Source: Candidatus Brocadia sinica JPN1
GTDB lineage: Bacteria; Planctomycetota; Brocadiia; Brocadiales; Brocadiaceae
Direction of reading: 5' to 3'
Assembly: GCF_000949635.1 (NCBI RefSeq)
Contig: NZ_BAFN01000001.1
Coordinates: forward strand, 2,717,673-2,781,672
DNA length: 64,000 nucleotides
This document shows, piece by piece, positions 25,763 to 35,188 of the stretch. Under the pieces are notes generated by a model, which was not told where the DNA came from, did not search any database, and worked only from the letters and a program-made list of their open reading frames with translations. Position numbers and translations under genes: made by a program. Each line of letters opens with the position of its first letter. Positions within the stretch are counted from its first letter, which is position 1.

Positions 25763-26401
25763 ATGGCAAAGAATACGGCAAAAAGTGAAATAGAGGAAAC
25801 GCTGGAGGAAAAGATCGCAGATCAGCCGACAAATAAGGGGAAAGGTAATAAAACTCTCATAATGATGGGCGGGGTCGTTCTGATCTCAGTCGGATGTGCG
25901 TTTGTATTTGTTTCAAAGGTATATCCTTCATTAATAGGAAATACACAACCAGATGTGATGGAACAAGACCAGAAACAAGCAGAAGAGACAGCAGATGAAC
26001 AAACAGCGAAACTCCCTGAAATAAAGAAGGAACCAGTCTCTACATCAAAAAAGAAGGATGAAAAAGGAAAAGAGGATAAAAAAGAGGTCGCGGAAGAATC
26101 CATGATTGTACCCCTCGATACAGTCATCGTAAATCTTTGTGGTTCCGGTGGGAGACGATATCTTAAGGCTAAGATAAACCTGGAAGCAAGGGACGAAGAC
26201 GTAAAAAAGAAGATCGAAGCCAGATCAGTACAAATAAAAGATCGGTTAATTTCTATCCTTTCTTCAAAAACATTGGAAGATGCTGAAGGGTTGGAAGGGC
26301 AGGAAAGCCTTCGAAGGGAAATAAAAGATGCTGTAGACGTAGTATTAAAGATGGAAGACGGGATACTGCAAGTATATTTTACAGAGTTTGTTATCCAATA
26401 A
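25763..26401 (+). CDS. fliL: Flagellar basal body-associated protein FliL
   Basis: 212 residues. One transmembrane helix (TLIMMGGVVLISVGCAFVFV, about 28-50), a charged low-complexity linker (Lys/Glu rich, about 70-115) longer than usual, then the FliL domain (VPLDTVIVNLCGSGGRRYLK, IKDRLISILSSKTLEDAEG, LREIKDAVD-type, VYFTEFVIQ at the end). FliL rings surround the stator units and support torque. Precedes fliM by 24 bases. RBS AAAGGTGTG before ATG 25763. Confidence 0.9.
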   Translation: MAKNTAKSEIEETLEEKIADQPTNKGKGNKTLIMMGGVVLISVGCAFVFVSKVYPSLIGNTQPDVMEQDQKQAEETADEQTAKLPEIKKEPVSTSKKKDEKGKEDKKEVAEESMIVPLDTVIVNLCGSGGRRYLKAKINLEARDEDVKKKIEARSVQIKDRLISILSSKTLEDAEGLEGQESLRREIKDAVDVVLKMEDGILQVYFTEFVIQ

Positions 26402-26425
26402 TGCATCAAATCGAGGATTGATGAA

Positions 26426-27382
26426 ATGTCAAATGCAATACTGAGCAACCAGGAAGTGGATGCACTCCTATCTGCTATAGAAAGTGGGCAAGTATTGGTT
26501 GGACAAAAGATTGAGCCCAAAAAAGACAGAAAAGTTCAACATTATGATTTCAGTCGTCCTGATAGATTTCCGAGGGAACAAAAGCGCCGATTACAGAAGA
26601 TTAGTGAAGAGATGGCCAAAACGATTGGGATTACACTTTCCCGATTCCTCAGAGTTTCAGTAAATGTTGAACTTATTGCTATTGAAGAATTTAGTTACGA
26701 AGTGTTTGTGAATTCATTTACTGATCCAGTGTGTGCAAATGTTGTGAACTTAAATCCTCTCGCCGGATTTGGTTGCTTGACTGTTGATGTAGGTTTTTGT
26801 CTTGCTATTGTAGATCGAGGTTTAGGCGGACCAGGGAAAATACCACAAAAGATCAGACCCCTTACATTAATCGAAGAGTCGGTAGTGGGTGCGGTGTTAT
26901 CTAATATTATAGAAGAGATAAGGCTTTGCTGGTTAAAGATGGTTCAACCAGAATGGAAGATAGAAAAGATGGATACTGATATAAAATCATTACAGATTGC
27001 GCCCCCTACTGAACTCATGATATCAATCAATTTTGCTGCAAACGGAGATCTGGGTAATGGGACAATCATTTTATGTATTCCTGTCATGAGTCTGGAAATG
27101 ATAATGGTAAAATCAAAAATAGAAAAAATGAAGAGGGAAGACGAAATTGTCATTATTAAAGATGTTATGAGAGAAACAAAGTTAACTACTTCTGTGATCC
27201 TAGGAACAACCCAATTGATGTTTAATGAACTCATTCATCTGAAAGTTGGGGATGTAATAAAACTGGATAACAAGATAACAGAGGATATACGCATGGAGAT
27301 TGGGGAAAAAACAAAATGTAGCGGTAAGCCAGGCGCAATCGGCAAAAAGATGGCATTTCAGGTATCGTCTGTATCTTATTAG
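26426..27382 (+). CDS. fliM: Flagellar motor switch protein FliM
   Basis: 318 residues. The N-terminal CheY-binding type peptide reads LSNQEVDALLSAI. A CheC-like middle domain has YDFSRPDRFPREQKRRLQ, FSYEVFVNSF and AIVDRGLGGPG. The C-terminal SpoA domain has LKVGDVIKLDNKI. FliM forms the C-ring and receives phospho-CheY, so the preserved N-terminal peptide implies chemotactic control even though no che genes are in the window. fliN follows after a 118-base gap. Confidence 0.95.
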   Translation: MSNAILSNQEVDALLSAIESGQVLVGQKIEPKKDRKVQHYDFSRPDRFPREQKRRLQKISEEMAKTIGITLSRFLRVSVNVELIAIEEFSYEVFVNSFTDPVCANVVNLNPLAGFGCLTVDVGFCLAIVDRGLGGPGKIPQKIRPLTLIEESVVGAVLSNIIEEIRLCWLKMVQPEWKIEKMDTDIKSLQIAPPTELMISINFAANGDLGNGTIILCIPVMSLEMIMVKSKIEKMKREDEIVIIKDVMRETKLTTSVILGTTQLMFNELIHLKVGDVIKLDNKITEDIRMEIGEKTKCSGKPGAIGKKMAFQVSSVSY

Positions 27383-27419
27383 CAGTTCAGAATTTTTGAT
27401 ATGGGTATCTTTTTGTTAT

Positions 27420-27464
27420 ACTTCGACTTCACTCAGCGTGAGTTCATTCCGAGCGGGGGGAATC
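27420..27464. repeat. Possible dispersed intergenic repeat fragment
   Basis: Between fliM and fliN lies a GC-richer stretch beginning ACTTCGACTTCACTCAGC and ending in a G-run. It differs in composition from its surroundings and resembles the CTTCGACT...CTCAG palindromic repeats scattered in many bacterial genomes. Only one copy is present in the window, so repeat status is unproven. Confidence 0.3.
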
Positions 27465-27500
27465 TGATTAATTGATTGAATTACTATAAAGGGGTAAAAC

Positions 27501-27878
27501 ATGGAACAAGTAAAAGAGATTGATACAAATGAGAATACAGATGCTGAGACATCAATACAATCAGTACAGTTTAGTCAACTAAACTCCATTGCTACTGACG
27601 GTATTAAAGACGAAAGTAAGCGTAATTTAGATTTGATCCTGGACATCTCAGTGCCTGTTTCGGTTGAGCTGGGACGTACAAACATGTTGGTAAAAGATAT
27701 CCTTGCTTTATCGCAAGGATCAATTGTGGAGTTAGATAAAATAGCGGGTACACCTGTTGACTTGCTCGTTCGTGGAAAACTCTTAGCACAGGGGGAAGTC
27801 GTTGTTGTAGATGAGAACTTCGGTTTGAAGATTACAAATATATGCGGTTCTGAAGAACGGGTGAGAAATTTGGGATGA
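27501..27878 (+). CDS. fliN: Flagellar motor switch protein FliN
   Basis: 125 residues. The C-terminal SpoA domain (about 50-120) is typical: LDISVPVSVELGRTNMLVKD, LSQGSIVELDKIAGTPVDLL and GEVVVVDENFGLKITNI. The N-terminal 45 residues are polar and unconserved. FliN completes the C-ring and docks FliH during export. RBS AAAGGGG before ATG 27501. A 677-base gap then separates it from fliO, where most genomes are tightly packed. Confidence 0.95.
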   Translation: MEQVKEIDTNENTDAETSIQSVQFSQLNSIATDGIKDESKRNLDLILDISVPVSVELGRTNMLVKDILALSQGSIVELDKIAGTPVDLLVRGKLLAQGEVVVVDENFGLKITNICGSEERVRNLG

Positions 27879-28555
27879 TCTGTTCTAATTCCGTAAGTAA
27901 ATTTTTTGAATCTGAATCGTTATTTTTTGGAAATTTTCAGCTTCCTCTCCGGATGCGTTTTATTTGCCGGTCAGTTCAGTTAGCAGAACGGCTAATAATT
28001 GAGATTCACGGTTTATTTCTTCCACGATAGCTTGCAGGCACAATTATTCTCACTGTGGTTTTAAATCATTGCTATTCCTTATTTCTGGATTATTTTGTGT
28101 ACCAGTTAAACATTCTCCATTAAAATCATGAATGGGGCGATTCCTTTCAACTCAACTCAACTCAACACAATTACACGGGAAAGACATTTTTCGTGTCATA
28201 ACCAAACGGTCTCCACATTTCTCTGAGATTTTGTTCAAAATTTCCACAAGCAGTACAAAAAGCCTACGATAAATAATTTCTTTCAGGTATCAGAAAAAAT
28301 TGGGAAAAATTGAATACTTTGCAGGTAGGGAGGTAATGTCTATTTAGTGTAATGTATATATTTATAATATATATACTTATCTTACGGATAGACGGAGATT
28401 GATTGTTTTTAAAAATTGTAAGAAATAATGAGGCATCTTATTTGCTCAAAACACAATGGCATGTTGCTTGATAATCCGGCAGATTCAGTAAACCGAAAAA
28501 AACAGAAAAATGTTTATATATTTCGTTTATCGATGCTGTCTTTGTGCGAAATAAA
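27879..28555. other. Long intergenic region between fliN and fliO
   Basis: 677 bases without a supported gene in an otherwise compact operon. Contents seen: a 5-bp tandem repeat of CAACT (about 28149-28168), a very AT-rich stretch (28340-28400) with alternating T/A, and a short motif near 28285 (CAGGTATCAGAAAAA) that recurs as CAGGTATCGGAAAAA near 37572. No sigma-54 or sigma-28 site with correct spacing and no clear terminator was found. A degraded gene cannot be excluded. Confidence 0.5.
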
Positions 28556-29023
28556 ATGAAAAAAAAGTGCCTGCTGCTAATTTTTTCCCTATCCTTTTTT
28601 GTCTGTGACAAGGGATATTGTATAACAGAGAAACAAGGGAGTGCTACTACAGGATCTGACAGTATTGGCGTCATGTCACCTATTAATTTTCCTAAAATTA
28701 CCAAATTGCTGAAATCAACGGGAATTGTAATCGTTATTATTGTAGTTACGGTTTTTATTTTACGGAAAAAATTGGGAATTAAAACGGGTATAAATGGAAG
28801 GAAGAGATACGTTCACATTGTGGATACGATATCTTTAGGATCAAAGAAGTATATTCATCTAGTTAAAGTGCCCGGTAAGGTATTGTTAATAGGTACTACC
28901 AATGAGAGGATTCAATCACTTACTGAAATAACGGAAAAAAATATTGTCGAGTCCATAGAAACAGAATCAAAAAACAACGAATTTATGAGGTTTTTTAAAC
29001 GTGTTTCCACAGAACAAACATAA
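28556..29023 (+). CDS. fliO: Flagellar biosynthetic protein FliO
   Basis: 155 residues from ATG 28556. It has a signal peptide (MKKKCLLLIFSLSFFVCDKG), one transmembrane helix (IVIVIIVVTVFILRKKLG, about 60-80) and a FliO cytoplasmic segment (VHIVDTISLGSKKYIHLVKV, VLLIGTTNERIQSL). FliO helps FliP assemble into the export gate. No strong ribosome site is visible before the ATG; a GTG four codons upstream is an alternative start. Followed by fliP as in the standard fliOPQR order. Confidence 0.85.
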   Translation: MKKKCLLLIFSLSFFVCDKGYCITEKQGSATTGSDSIGVMSPINFPKITKLLKSTGIVIVIIVVTVFILRKKLGIKTGINGRKRYVHIVDTISLGSKKYIHLVKVPGKVLLIGTTNERIQSLTEITEKNIVESIETESKNNEFMRFFKRVSTEQT

Positions 29024-29105
29024 ATTTATGTTTAAAATTTCAATCTGGTAGCTTCAAAATTGCTGCCAAAGGCAGCCGAATGTAGTGTTACGCAAGGATG
29101 ATGAT

Positions 29106-29870
29106 ATGAGAAGATGGTTGATGATTTTGATCATTTGTGGAATGGCGATAAATTTTGGTTCTCTGGGTGTCGTTGAGGCTGCCGGTGAAACCTCTTTGCC
29201 GTTAAAATTAACGATGAGTATCGACAATCTGGGAAAACCCAAGGAGGTAGCCAGTACCTTAAAGATTGTCCTTTTCTTAACGGCACTCTCCTTATTGCCA
29301 GGATTATTATTAACTATGACCTCGTTTACGAGAATCATTATTGTGCTGTCTTTTGTGCGGAAGGCGCTTTCATTTCAGACACTTCCTCCGAATCAGATAC
29401 TCATTGGCATTTCACTCTTTCTGACATTTTTTGTAATGGCGCCTGTATGGAAACAGGTCAATTCTGAGGCGCTTCAGCCGTATCTGAAAGAGGAGATTTC
29501 GCAGAATGAGGCATTAACGAAAGGACTCGTGCCGTTTCAAAAATTCATGCTTAAGCAGACCCGTGAGAAGGATATCGCCCTATTTATGAATATCGCAAAA
29601 ATGGAAAAACCAATGTCGGTTAGGGATATTCCGATGCACATAGTAATCCCAGCCTTTATTACCAGTGAACTGAAGACTTCATTTCAGATGGGTTTCCTCC
29701 TGTTTCTCCCTTTTCTTGTGATTGATATGGTGGTTGCCTGTGTGCTGACAGCCATGGGGATGGTTATGCTTCCTCCCGCCATGATTTCAATGCCGTTTAA
29801 GTTGATTCTTTTTGTCCTGGTGGACGGCTGGCAATTGATTATACAGTCTTTGATTTCAAGCCTGGCATAA
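29106..29870 (+). CDS. fliP: Flagellar export gate protein FliP
   Basis: 254 residues from ATG 29106 (GCAAGGA ribosome site). A cleavable signal peptide ends near VVEAAGE, as expected for FliP. Transmembrane helices and family motifs follow: LLPGLLLTMTSFTRIIIVLS, LPPNQILIGISLFLTFFVM, FITSELKTSFQMGFLLFLPF and DMVVACVLTAMGM. Five copies form the core of the type III gate with FliQ and FliR, whose genes come next. Very well conserved. Confidence 0.96.
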   Translation: MRRWLMILIICGMAINFGSLGVVEAAGETSLPLKLTMSIDNLGKPKEVASTLKIVLFLTALSLLPGLLLTMTSFTRIIIVLSFVRKALSFQTLPPNQILIGISLFLTFFVMAPVWKQVNSEALQPYLKEEISQNEALTKGLVPFQKFMLKQTREKDIALFMNIAKMEKPMSVRDIPMHIVIPAFITSELKTSFQMGFLLFLPFLVIDMVVACVLTAMGMVMLPPAMISMPFKLILFVLVDGWQLIIQSLISSLA

Positions 29871-29932
29871 ACGATCCGAATACTGAGTGCCAATTGGTAT
29901 TATTTTATACATGATAATACGGAGAGTTAGTT

Positions 29933-30202
29933 ATGACCACGGAAATAGTCGTCCATATTGGAAAAGAGTTATTACAGATAACGGTTGTTCTTATGGGACC
30001 TTTGCTTGTTGTTGCGATGGTTGTTGGTTTGATTGTCGGAATATTTCAGACAATATCGAGTATTCATGAACAAACGATTACTTTTTTACCAAAAATATTT
30101 GCTGTTATGGGAGTGTTTTTGCTGTGTTTGCCATGGATGCTGCGCATGATAACTTCTTACACCGTAAATTTATTAGGAAATTTGACCAGATATTGTCAAT
30201 AA
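29933..30202 (+). CDS. fliQ: Flagellar export gate protein FliQ
   Basis: 89 residues with two transmembrane helices. Motifs: ELLQITVVLMGPLLVVAMVV, GLIVGIFQTISSIHEQTITF and LLCLPWMLRMI. Length is normal (about 89). The ATG at 29933 is preceded by CGGAGAG. Sits between fliP and fliR. Confidence 0.95.
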   Translation: MTTEIVVHIGKELLQITVVLMGPLLVVAMVVGLIVGIFQTISSIHEQTITFLPKIFAVMGVFLLCLPWMLRMITSYTVNLLGNLTRYCQ

Positions 30203-30208
30203 GTTTCT

Positions 30209-30991
30209 ATGGATTATTTCTTGAATATTGTAAATGACCTGCCATTCTTTATGGCAGTTTTTTTCCGCGTGGGAGGGATGATGATTTTTGCCCCTGTTTT
30301 CGGTAATGCCAATGTCCCATTGCAAGTGCGGGTTGCTATTGCTTTGATGTTCGCCTTCATATTATACCCCAGCGTAGAGAAAAACCAGTTCATGTTGCCA
30401 TCCAATATTATCCCCTATGCGTTCGTTGCCTTCAAGGAGATTGCGATTGGTGCTGTGGTTGGTTTTGCAGCCTCGGTTATATTTTCAGCCTTCACTATGG
30501 CAGGTCATTTGATAAGTAACCAAATGGGACTTGATACTGCTGCGGTTGTTGATCCAACGTCAGAGACTGGGGAGGAAGAACAGTCAATATCGATCTTTTA
30601 CAACATGATTGCCATTCTTATCTTTCTTACAATTAACGGGCATCACTGGTTTATTAAAACGACAGTGCAAAGTTTCGGAATAATTCCTCTTGGGAGTTTC
30701 AAATATACCACGGTGACATTATCAAGAATACTCTCTCTGTTTAAATCTTTTTTTGTGATGGGAATTAAGATATCGGCGCCTTCATTAGTGGTTCTCATGT
30801 TAACAGTAGTTGTTCTTGGACTGATGACAAAAGTCGCGCAAGAAATTAATGTATTTATTATTGCTTTTCCTATAAAGATATTAATCGGTTTTTTAATACT
30901 CATCATAGCGCTTCCATTTGTAATTAATGCAATGAAATCTTATCTGATTCCTTTAGAACAAAGCATGATGTCGTTGTTGTCTGTTATATGA
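30209..30991 (+). CDS. fliR: Flagellar export gate protein FliR
   Basis: 260 residues, about six hydrophobic segments. FliR features: FFMAVFFRVGGMMIFAPVFG near the N-terminus, FAFKEIAIG-like VAFKEIAIGAVVGFAASVIF, LISNQMGLDTAAVVDPTSE and QEINVFIIAFPIKILIGFL. One copy closes the FliP5Q4R1 gate. The gene begins 6 bases after fliQ and ends 10 bases before flhB. Confidence 0.95.
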   Translation: MDYFLNIVNDLPFFMAVFFRVGGMMIFAPVFGNANVPLQVRVAIALMFAFILYPSVEKNQFMLPSNIIPYAFVAFKEIAIGAVVGFAASVIFSAFTMAGHLISNQMGLDTAAVVDPTSETGEEEQSISIFYNMIAILIFLTINGHHWFIKTTVQSFGIIPLGSFKYTTVTLSRILSLFKSFFVMGIKISAPSLVVLMLTVVVLGLMTKVAQEINVFIIAFPIKILIGFLILIIALPFVINAMKSYLIPLEQSMMSLLSVI

Positions 30992-31001
30992 GGCTGAAAA
31001 G

Positions 31002-32081
31002 ATGGCATTTGGTTCTGATACAGAGAAAACAGAACAACCTACCGGTAAACGTTTAAATGATGCACGAAGCAAGGGGAGTATTGCATTTAGCCAGGATTTG
31101 AACAATGCGGCTTGCTTATTGTTTGGCTTTGTATTGTTGTATGCTCTGGGTATAAGCACATATAACGGAATATGTAAAACAATGAAATTGTCTCTGGGAA
31201 ATTTGGTTTGCAAAGATTTTACAGCTGATTCAGTAGTGAATGTTATCATATCTCAGGTTTATGGATTAATGAAAATACTCTCTCCCATTTTGGGTGGATT
31301 ATTGCTAATTGGATTGGTTGCATCTTATCTTCAGGTAGGCATGATGTTTAATTTTGGGCTGTTGAAACCCAATCTTGACAAACTCAATATTCTATCAGGT
31401 ATAAAAAATCTTTTTTCGACAAAATCATGTATAAAACTTATTTTTTCCGTGCTAAAACTTCTTCTTGTTGGCGGTGTTGCCTTTTTTTATATCAGAAAGG
31501 AGTTTTGGCATACAAACATAATAGACATTATAGACCTGAGTCTCATTGAAATATTTGGGATAAGTATAAAATTGATGTATGGACTTGCCTTGCGCGTATC
31601 GACGGCATTATTCATTTTGGCTGTTTTAGATTTCTTTTATCAAAAATGGCAGTATAAACGCAATTTGCGAATGACTAAGAATGAAGTTAAAGAAGAAAGA
31701 AAGCAGTTGGATGGCGATCCGTTGATAAAGTCGAAAATCAGATCAGTACAGCGCCAAATGGCTATGAGGCGTATGATGGCATCGATTCCCACGGCAGATG
31801 TTGTGGTAACAAACCCAACACATTATGCTGTCGCATTGAAATATGATAGCACTGCGATGAAGGCGCCCACGGTAGTTGCAAAAGGCGCAGACCTGATTGC
31901 AAAGCGCATTAAAGAGATTGCAAAGAAACATAAAATTCCGTTAGTGGAAGACAAACCACTTGCACAAACACTCTATAAAACGGTTGAAATCGGAAAAGAA
32001 ATCCCACAGAAACTGTATTATGCAGTTGCAAAGGTTTTGTCTTATGTCTATCAATTGAAGAAGGGAAATCAGAGAGTATAA
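31002..32081 (+). CDS. flhB: Flagellar export switch protein FlhB
   Basis: 359 residues. The N-terminal motif SDTEKTEQPTGKRLNDARSK is typical of FlhB. Four transmembrane helices follow, then the cytoplasmic domain with the self-cleavage motif NPTHYAVALKYD (about residues 268-279). Cleavage between Asn and Pro switches export from rod/hook to filament proteins. Since the NPTH site is intact, substrate switching is expected to work in the normal way. ATG 31002 is preceded by GAGGCTGAAAAG. Confidence 0.96.
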   Translation: MAFGSDTEKTEQPTGKRLNDARSKGSIAFSQDLNNAACLLFGFVLLYALGISTYNGICKTMKLSLGNLVCKDFTADSVVNVIISQVYGLMKILSPILGGLLLIGLVASYLQVGMMFNFGLLKPNLDKLNILSGIKNLFSTKSCIKLIFSVLKLLLVGGVAFFYIRKEFWHTNIIDIIDLSLIEIFGISIKLMYGLALRVSTALFILAVLDFFYQKWQYKRNLRMTKNEVKEERKQLDGDPLIKSKIRSVQRQMAMRRMMASIPTADVVVTNPTHYAVALKYDSTAMKAPTVVAKGADLIAKRIKEIAKKHKIPLVEDKPLAQTLYKTVEIGKEIPQKLYYAVAKVLSYVYQLKKGNQRV

Positions 32082-32114
32082 ACGGAAACGGCCTCACATT
32101 GATGAAAATTGAAT

Positions 32115-34199
32115 ATGGCATCCGATAACGAAAATTACATGATTAAAAATTCTTTTGGTAAATTATTTTCACAAGGAGAGATTGCATTAGTCGTAGGGGT
32201 GATAGGCATATTTGTGGTGCTTATTATACCGATTCCAACAATTTTTCTTGATTTACTTATAACCGTAAATCTTTCAATTACCCTTTTACTGTTGTTGGTT
32301 ACTCTCCATGCAAAAGGACCACTGGATTTATCGACGTTTCCTTCCATATTGTTATTTTTAACACTTTTTCGGTTGTCACTCAACGTGGCATCCACCAGGC
32401 AAATTTTATTACATGGGTATGGGGGACAAGTAATCGCATCGTTTGGTGAGTTTGTGGTAGGTGGAAATATTGTTATCGGAATGGTGGTCTTTTTAATTAT
32501 TATTGTTATTCAATTTATCGTAATAACGAAAGGTGCTACGAGAATTTCTGAGGTGGCTGCCAGGTTTACCCTGGATGCAATGCCTGGAAAGCAAATGAGT
32601 ATTGATGCGGACTTAAATGCCGGCCTTATTACAGAGGATCAAGCCCGCAAACGGAGGGAACTGATTTCCAGGGAGGCGGAATTCCATGGGGCTATGGATG
32701 GCGCCAGTAAATTTGTAAGTGGAGATGCCATTGCTGGCATTATCATCGTATTAATTAACATTGTGGGTGGAATTGTTATGGGCATGCGACAAGGGATGCC
32801 CGTATCGGAGGCATTGCAGCATTACACGATTTTAACGGTGGGTGACGGCCTTGTATCACAAATCCCGTCTTTCATTATAGCTACTGCTTCTGCCGTCATT
32901 ATTACCAAAACATCTTCAAGCGAGAATCTGGGCAAGGATCTGAAGGGCCAGCTGTTTAATCAGCCGAATGCAGTGGCCTTTGCGGCGGGAATACTTGCGG
33001 TATTTAGTATAATTCCGGGCCTTCCTAAAATGCCTTTCATGATTCTTGCAGGGTTTTTCGGGATGCTATTTCTCGTTCTCAGGAGATCTACCAGGAAATT
33101 AGCGACGGAAGAAGTGATGGAAAAAGACGTTAAAAAGGATGTACAAGAGGCACATTCTGAAGAAAGTGTCGAAAAGCTGCTTCACGTAGATCGCATGGGG
33201 ATAGAAGTGGGATATAAATTAGTCCCTCTTGTTGATCCGCAGAAGAATGGGGGTATCCTGGAAAGAATTAATGCGCTCAGAAGGCAAATGGCCAGAGATA
33301 TGGGTATGATTGTACCCCCCATTCGGGTAAGAGATAATTTGCAATTAGAATCGAATCAATATGTTATTAAAATACGGGGACAGGATGTTGCAAGGGGGGA
33401 ATTGTTTCCCGATTGCTATCTTGCTATTGATTCTGGAGCAATTACCAAATCGGTTGAAGGAACGAAAACATTCGATCCTGCTTATGGTTTACCTGCCCTG
33501 TGGGTCTTCGAAACAGTAAAGGAAGAGGCAGAGGCTTCAGGATATACGATCGTAGATCCTGTCTCGGTGATGATTACTCATCTCACAGAAATTATAAAGA
33601 ATCATGCATATGAAATTCTGTGCCGTGAAGACGTGCAGAAACTTATTGAAAATTTGAAGAAGGAGTCACCAGCGGTTGTTGAGGAATTGACGCCAAGCGT
33701 AATGCCCCTTGGTAGTGTACAAGAGGTTCTGAAAAATTTATTAAAGGAACAAGTACCAATTCGTGATATGGCAACCATACTTGAAACGATTGCGGATTAC
33801 GTTCCAGCGACAAAAGATACTGAATTAATAACAGAATATGTGAGACAAAGACTTTCCAGGACAATTTGCCAAAGATACCAGAGTGGGGAAGGTAAAATCG
33901 GGGTCATTTCCTTTGATCCTCAACTGGAGCAGACCATTGCCAATTCGATTCATAAGACAGAAAGGGGAAACTTATTGGCCTTGGAGCCGAATATGGCACA
34001 AAAGTTGATTGATAAATTAACAGAGGTAGTTAGAGATTCTCTATCATCCGGGTATGAGGTGGTTCTGCTCACATCATCTAATGTAAGAAGTCATATTCGC
34101 CGTCTCATTGAAAGTGCATTACCTCATGTAGCGGTATTGTCCTATAAGGAGATATCATCAGGTGTTAAGATTGATTCTCTAGGTATGGTCAAATTATAA
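32115..34199 (+). CDS. flhA: Flagellar export protein FlhA
   Basis: 694 residues from ATG 32115. The N-terminal half has about eight transmembrane helices with the family segment LLLLVTLHAKGPLDLSTFPS and the FHIPEP-type region RFTLDAMPGKQMSIDADLNA. The cytoplasmic half carries LGYKLVPLVD-type IEVGYKLVPLVDPQKNGG and the C-terminal chaperone-docking domain. FlhA forms the nonameric ring that receives export substrates. No flhF gene follows, although flhF usually lies between flhA and flhG. Confidence 0.95.
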   Translation: MASDNENYMIKNSFGKLFSQGEIALVVGVIGIFVVLIIPIPTIFLDLLITVNLSITLLLLLVTLHAKGPLDLSTFPSILLFLTLFRLSLNVASTRQILLHGYGGQVIASFGEFVVGGNIVIGMVVFLIIIVIQFIVITKGATRISEVAARFTLDAMPGKQMSIDADLNAGLITEDQARKRRELISREAEFHGAMDGASKFVSGDAIAGIIIVLINIVGGIVMGMRQGMPVSEALQHYTILTVGDGLVSQIPSFIIATASAVIITKTSSSENLGKDLKGQLFNQPNAVAFAAGILAVFSIIPGLPKMPFMILAGFFGMLFLVLRRSTRKLATEEVMEKDVKKDVQEAHSEESVEKLLHVDRMGIEVGYKLVPLVDPQKNGGILERINALRRQMARDMGMIVPPIRVRDNLQLESNQYVIKIRGQDVARGELFPDCYLAIDSGAITKSVEGTKTFDPAYGLPALWVFETVKEEAEASGYTIVDPVSVMITHLTEIIKNHAYEILCREDVQKLIENLKKESPAVVEELTPSVMPLGSVQEVLKNLLKEQVPIRDMATILETIADYVPATKDTELITEYVRQRLSRTICQRYQSGEGKIGVISFDPQLEQTIANSIHKTERGNLLALEPNMAQKLIDKLTEVVRDSLSSGYEVVLLTSSNVRSHIRRLIESALPHVAVLSYKEISSGVKIDSLGMVKL

Positions 34200-34232
34200 A
34201 TAGCGTAATATTTTGTCGGAGAGTGATACAAA

Positions 34233-35075
34233 ATGACCGCGGGATTTTCTAAAGTAAGGACAATTGCAGTAACGAGCGGTAAAGGTGGGGTAGGGAAGAC
34301 GAACATTGCTACAAATCTGGCGATGATTTTTCGAAGATACAAAAAAAGAGTTTTATTGGTAGATCTCGATTTAGGGCTTGCAAATATTGATATTTTACTG
34401 GGTTTTCACGCTGAGTACACGTTACATGATGTCATTGCTGGTCGCAAGGAAATGAAAGATATTATTCACCATGGTCCCGATGGATTAATGATTGTTCCTG
34501 CCAGTTCAGGTGTTGAGGAGCTTACTTATTTAAATGAGATGCAAAAAGATCGGCTTTTTAAAGGATTTAGTGGATTAGATGATGAAGTAGATATTGTTAT
34601 TGTAGACACTGGTGCGGGGATATCGTCGAATGTATTGAGTTTTGTGCTTGCAGCGAATGAAATATTGTTGGTGACTACACCTGAGCCCACTGCGATAACG
34701 GATGCGTATGCTATGATAAAAGTTCTTTCTAAAAAGAGAAAGAATTTAAATATCAGGCTGCTGGTGAATCAATCATGCAGCAAGGAAGAGGCAGAGATAA
34801 CTGTGAAAAAAATCACATCGGTAACGAGACGGTTTCTGGATGTAAATATAGAATATTTTGGATATTTATTGCGGGATCCGAACGTGCCCATTGCGACCAG
34901 GCTTCAAAAATCGTTTGTAAAAGAATATCCTAACACAACAGCAACCAGTTGTCTCAGTAGTATAGCAGCTTCATTTTTAAAAAAAGATGATGGAACACAG
35001 GCTTTGGGAATTGAGGGTTATTTTAGACGGATTGCTGATGAAAAATACGTGGATACTCTAAGCCCAAATTCCTGA
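34233..35075 (+). CDS. flhG: MinD-like ATPase FlhG (FleN/YlxH)
   Basis: 280 residues. Deviant Walker A GKGGVGKTN (about 15-23), LVDLDLGLANIDILLG switch region and VDIVIVDTGAGIS. A C-terminal hydrophobic/amphipathic stretch is present. FlhG limits flagellar number, usually by acting on the GTPase FlhF and on FlrA/FleQ-type activators. Here it stands directly between flhA and fliA without flhF, so its partner may be encoded elsewhere or may be different. Start ATG 34233 follows GGAGAGTG. Confidence 0.9.
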   Translation: MTAGFSKVRTIAVTSGKGGVGKTNIATNLAMIFRRYKKRVLLVDLDLGLANIDILLGFHAEYTLHDVIAGRKEMKDIIHHGPDGLMIVPASSGVEELTYLNEMQKDRLFKGFSGLDDEVDIVIVDTGAGISSNVLSFVLAANEILLVTTPEPTAITDAYAMIKVLSKKRKNLNIRLLVNQSCSKEEAEITVKKITSVTRRFLDVNIEYFGYLLRDPNVPIATRLQKSFVKEYPNTTATSCLSSIAASFLKKDDGTQALGIEGYFRRIADEKYVDTLSPNS

Positions 35076-35188
35076 ATGCAAAAATGCTTGTAAACCAATG
35101 AAAACGAGCAGTAGGAAGCATAAAAATTCCCCTTAAACCATGGGGATTAACGGAGGGATCTTATGCCTGTGCAACGGAGGTTATTTGG

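Noticed and set aside
28456-28472. TGGCATGTTGCTTG before fliO as sigma-54 site
   Set aside because: TTGC is four bases too close to TGGCAT; the correctly spaced tetramer is TTGA.
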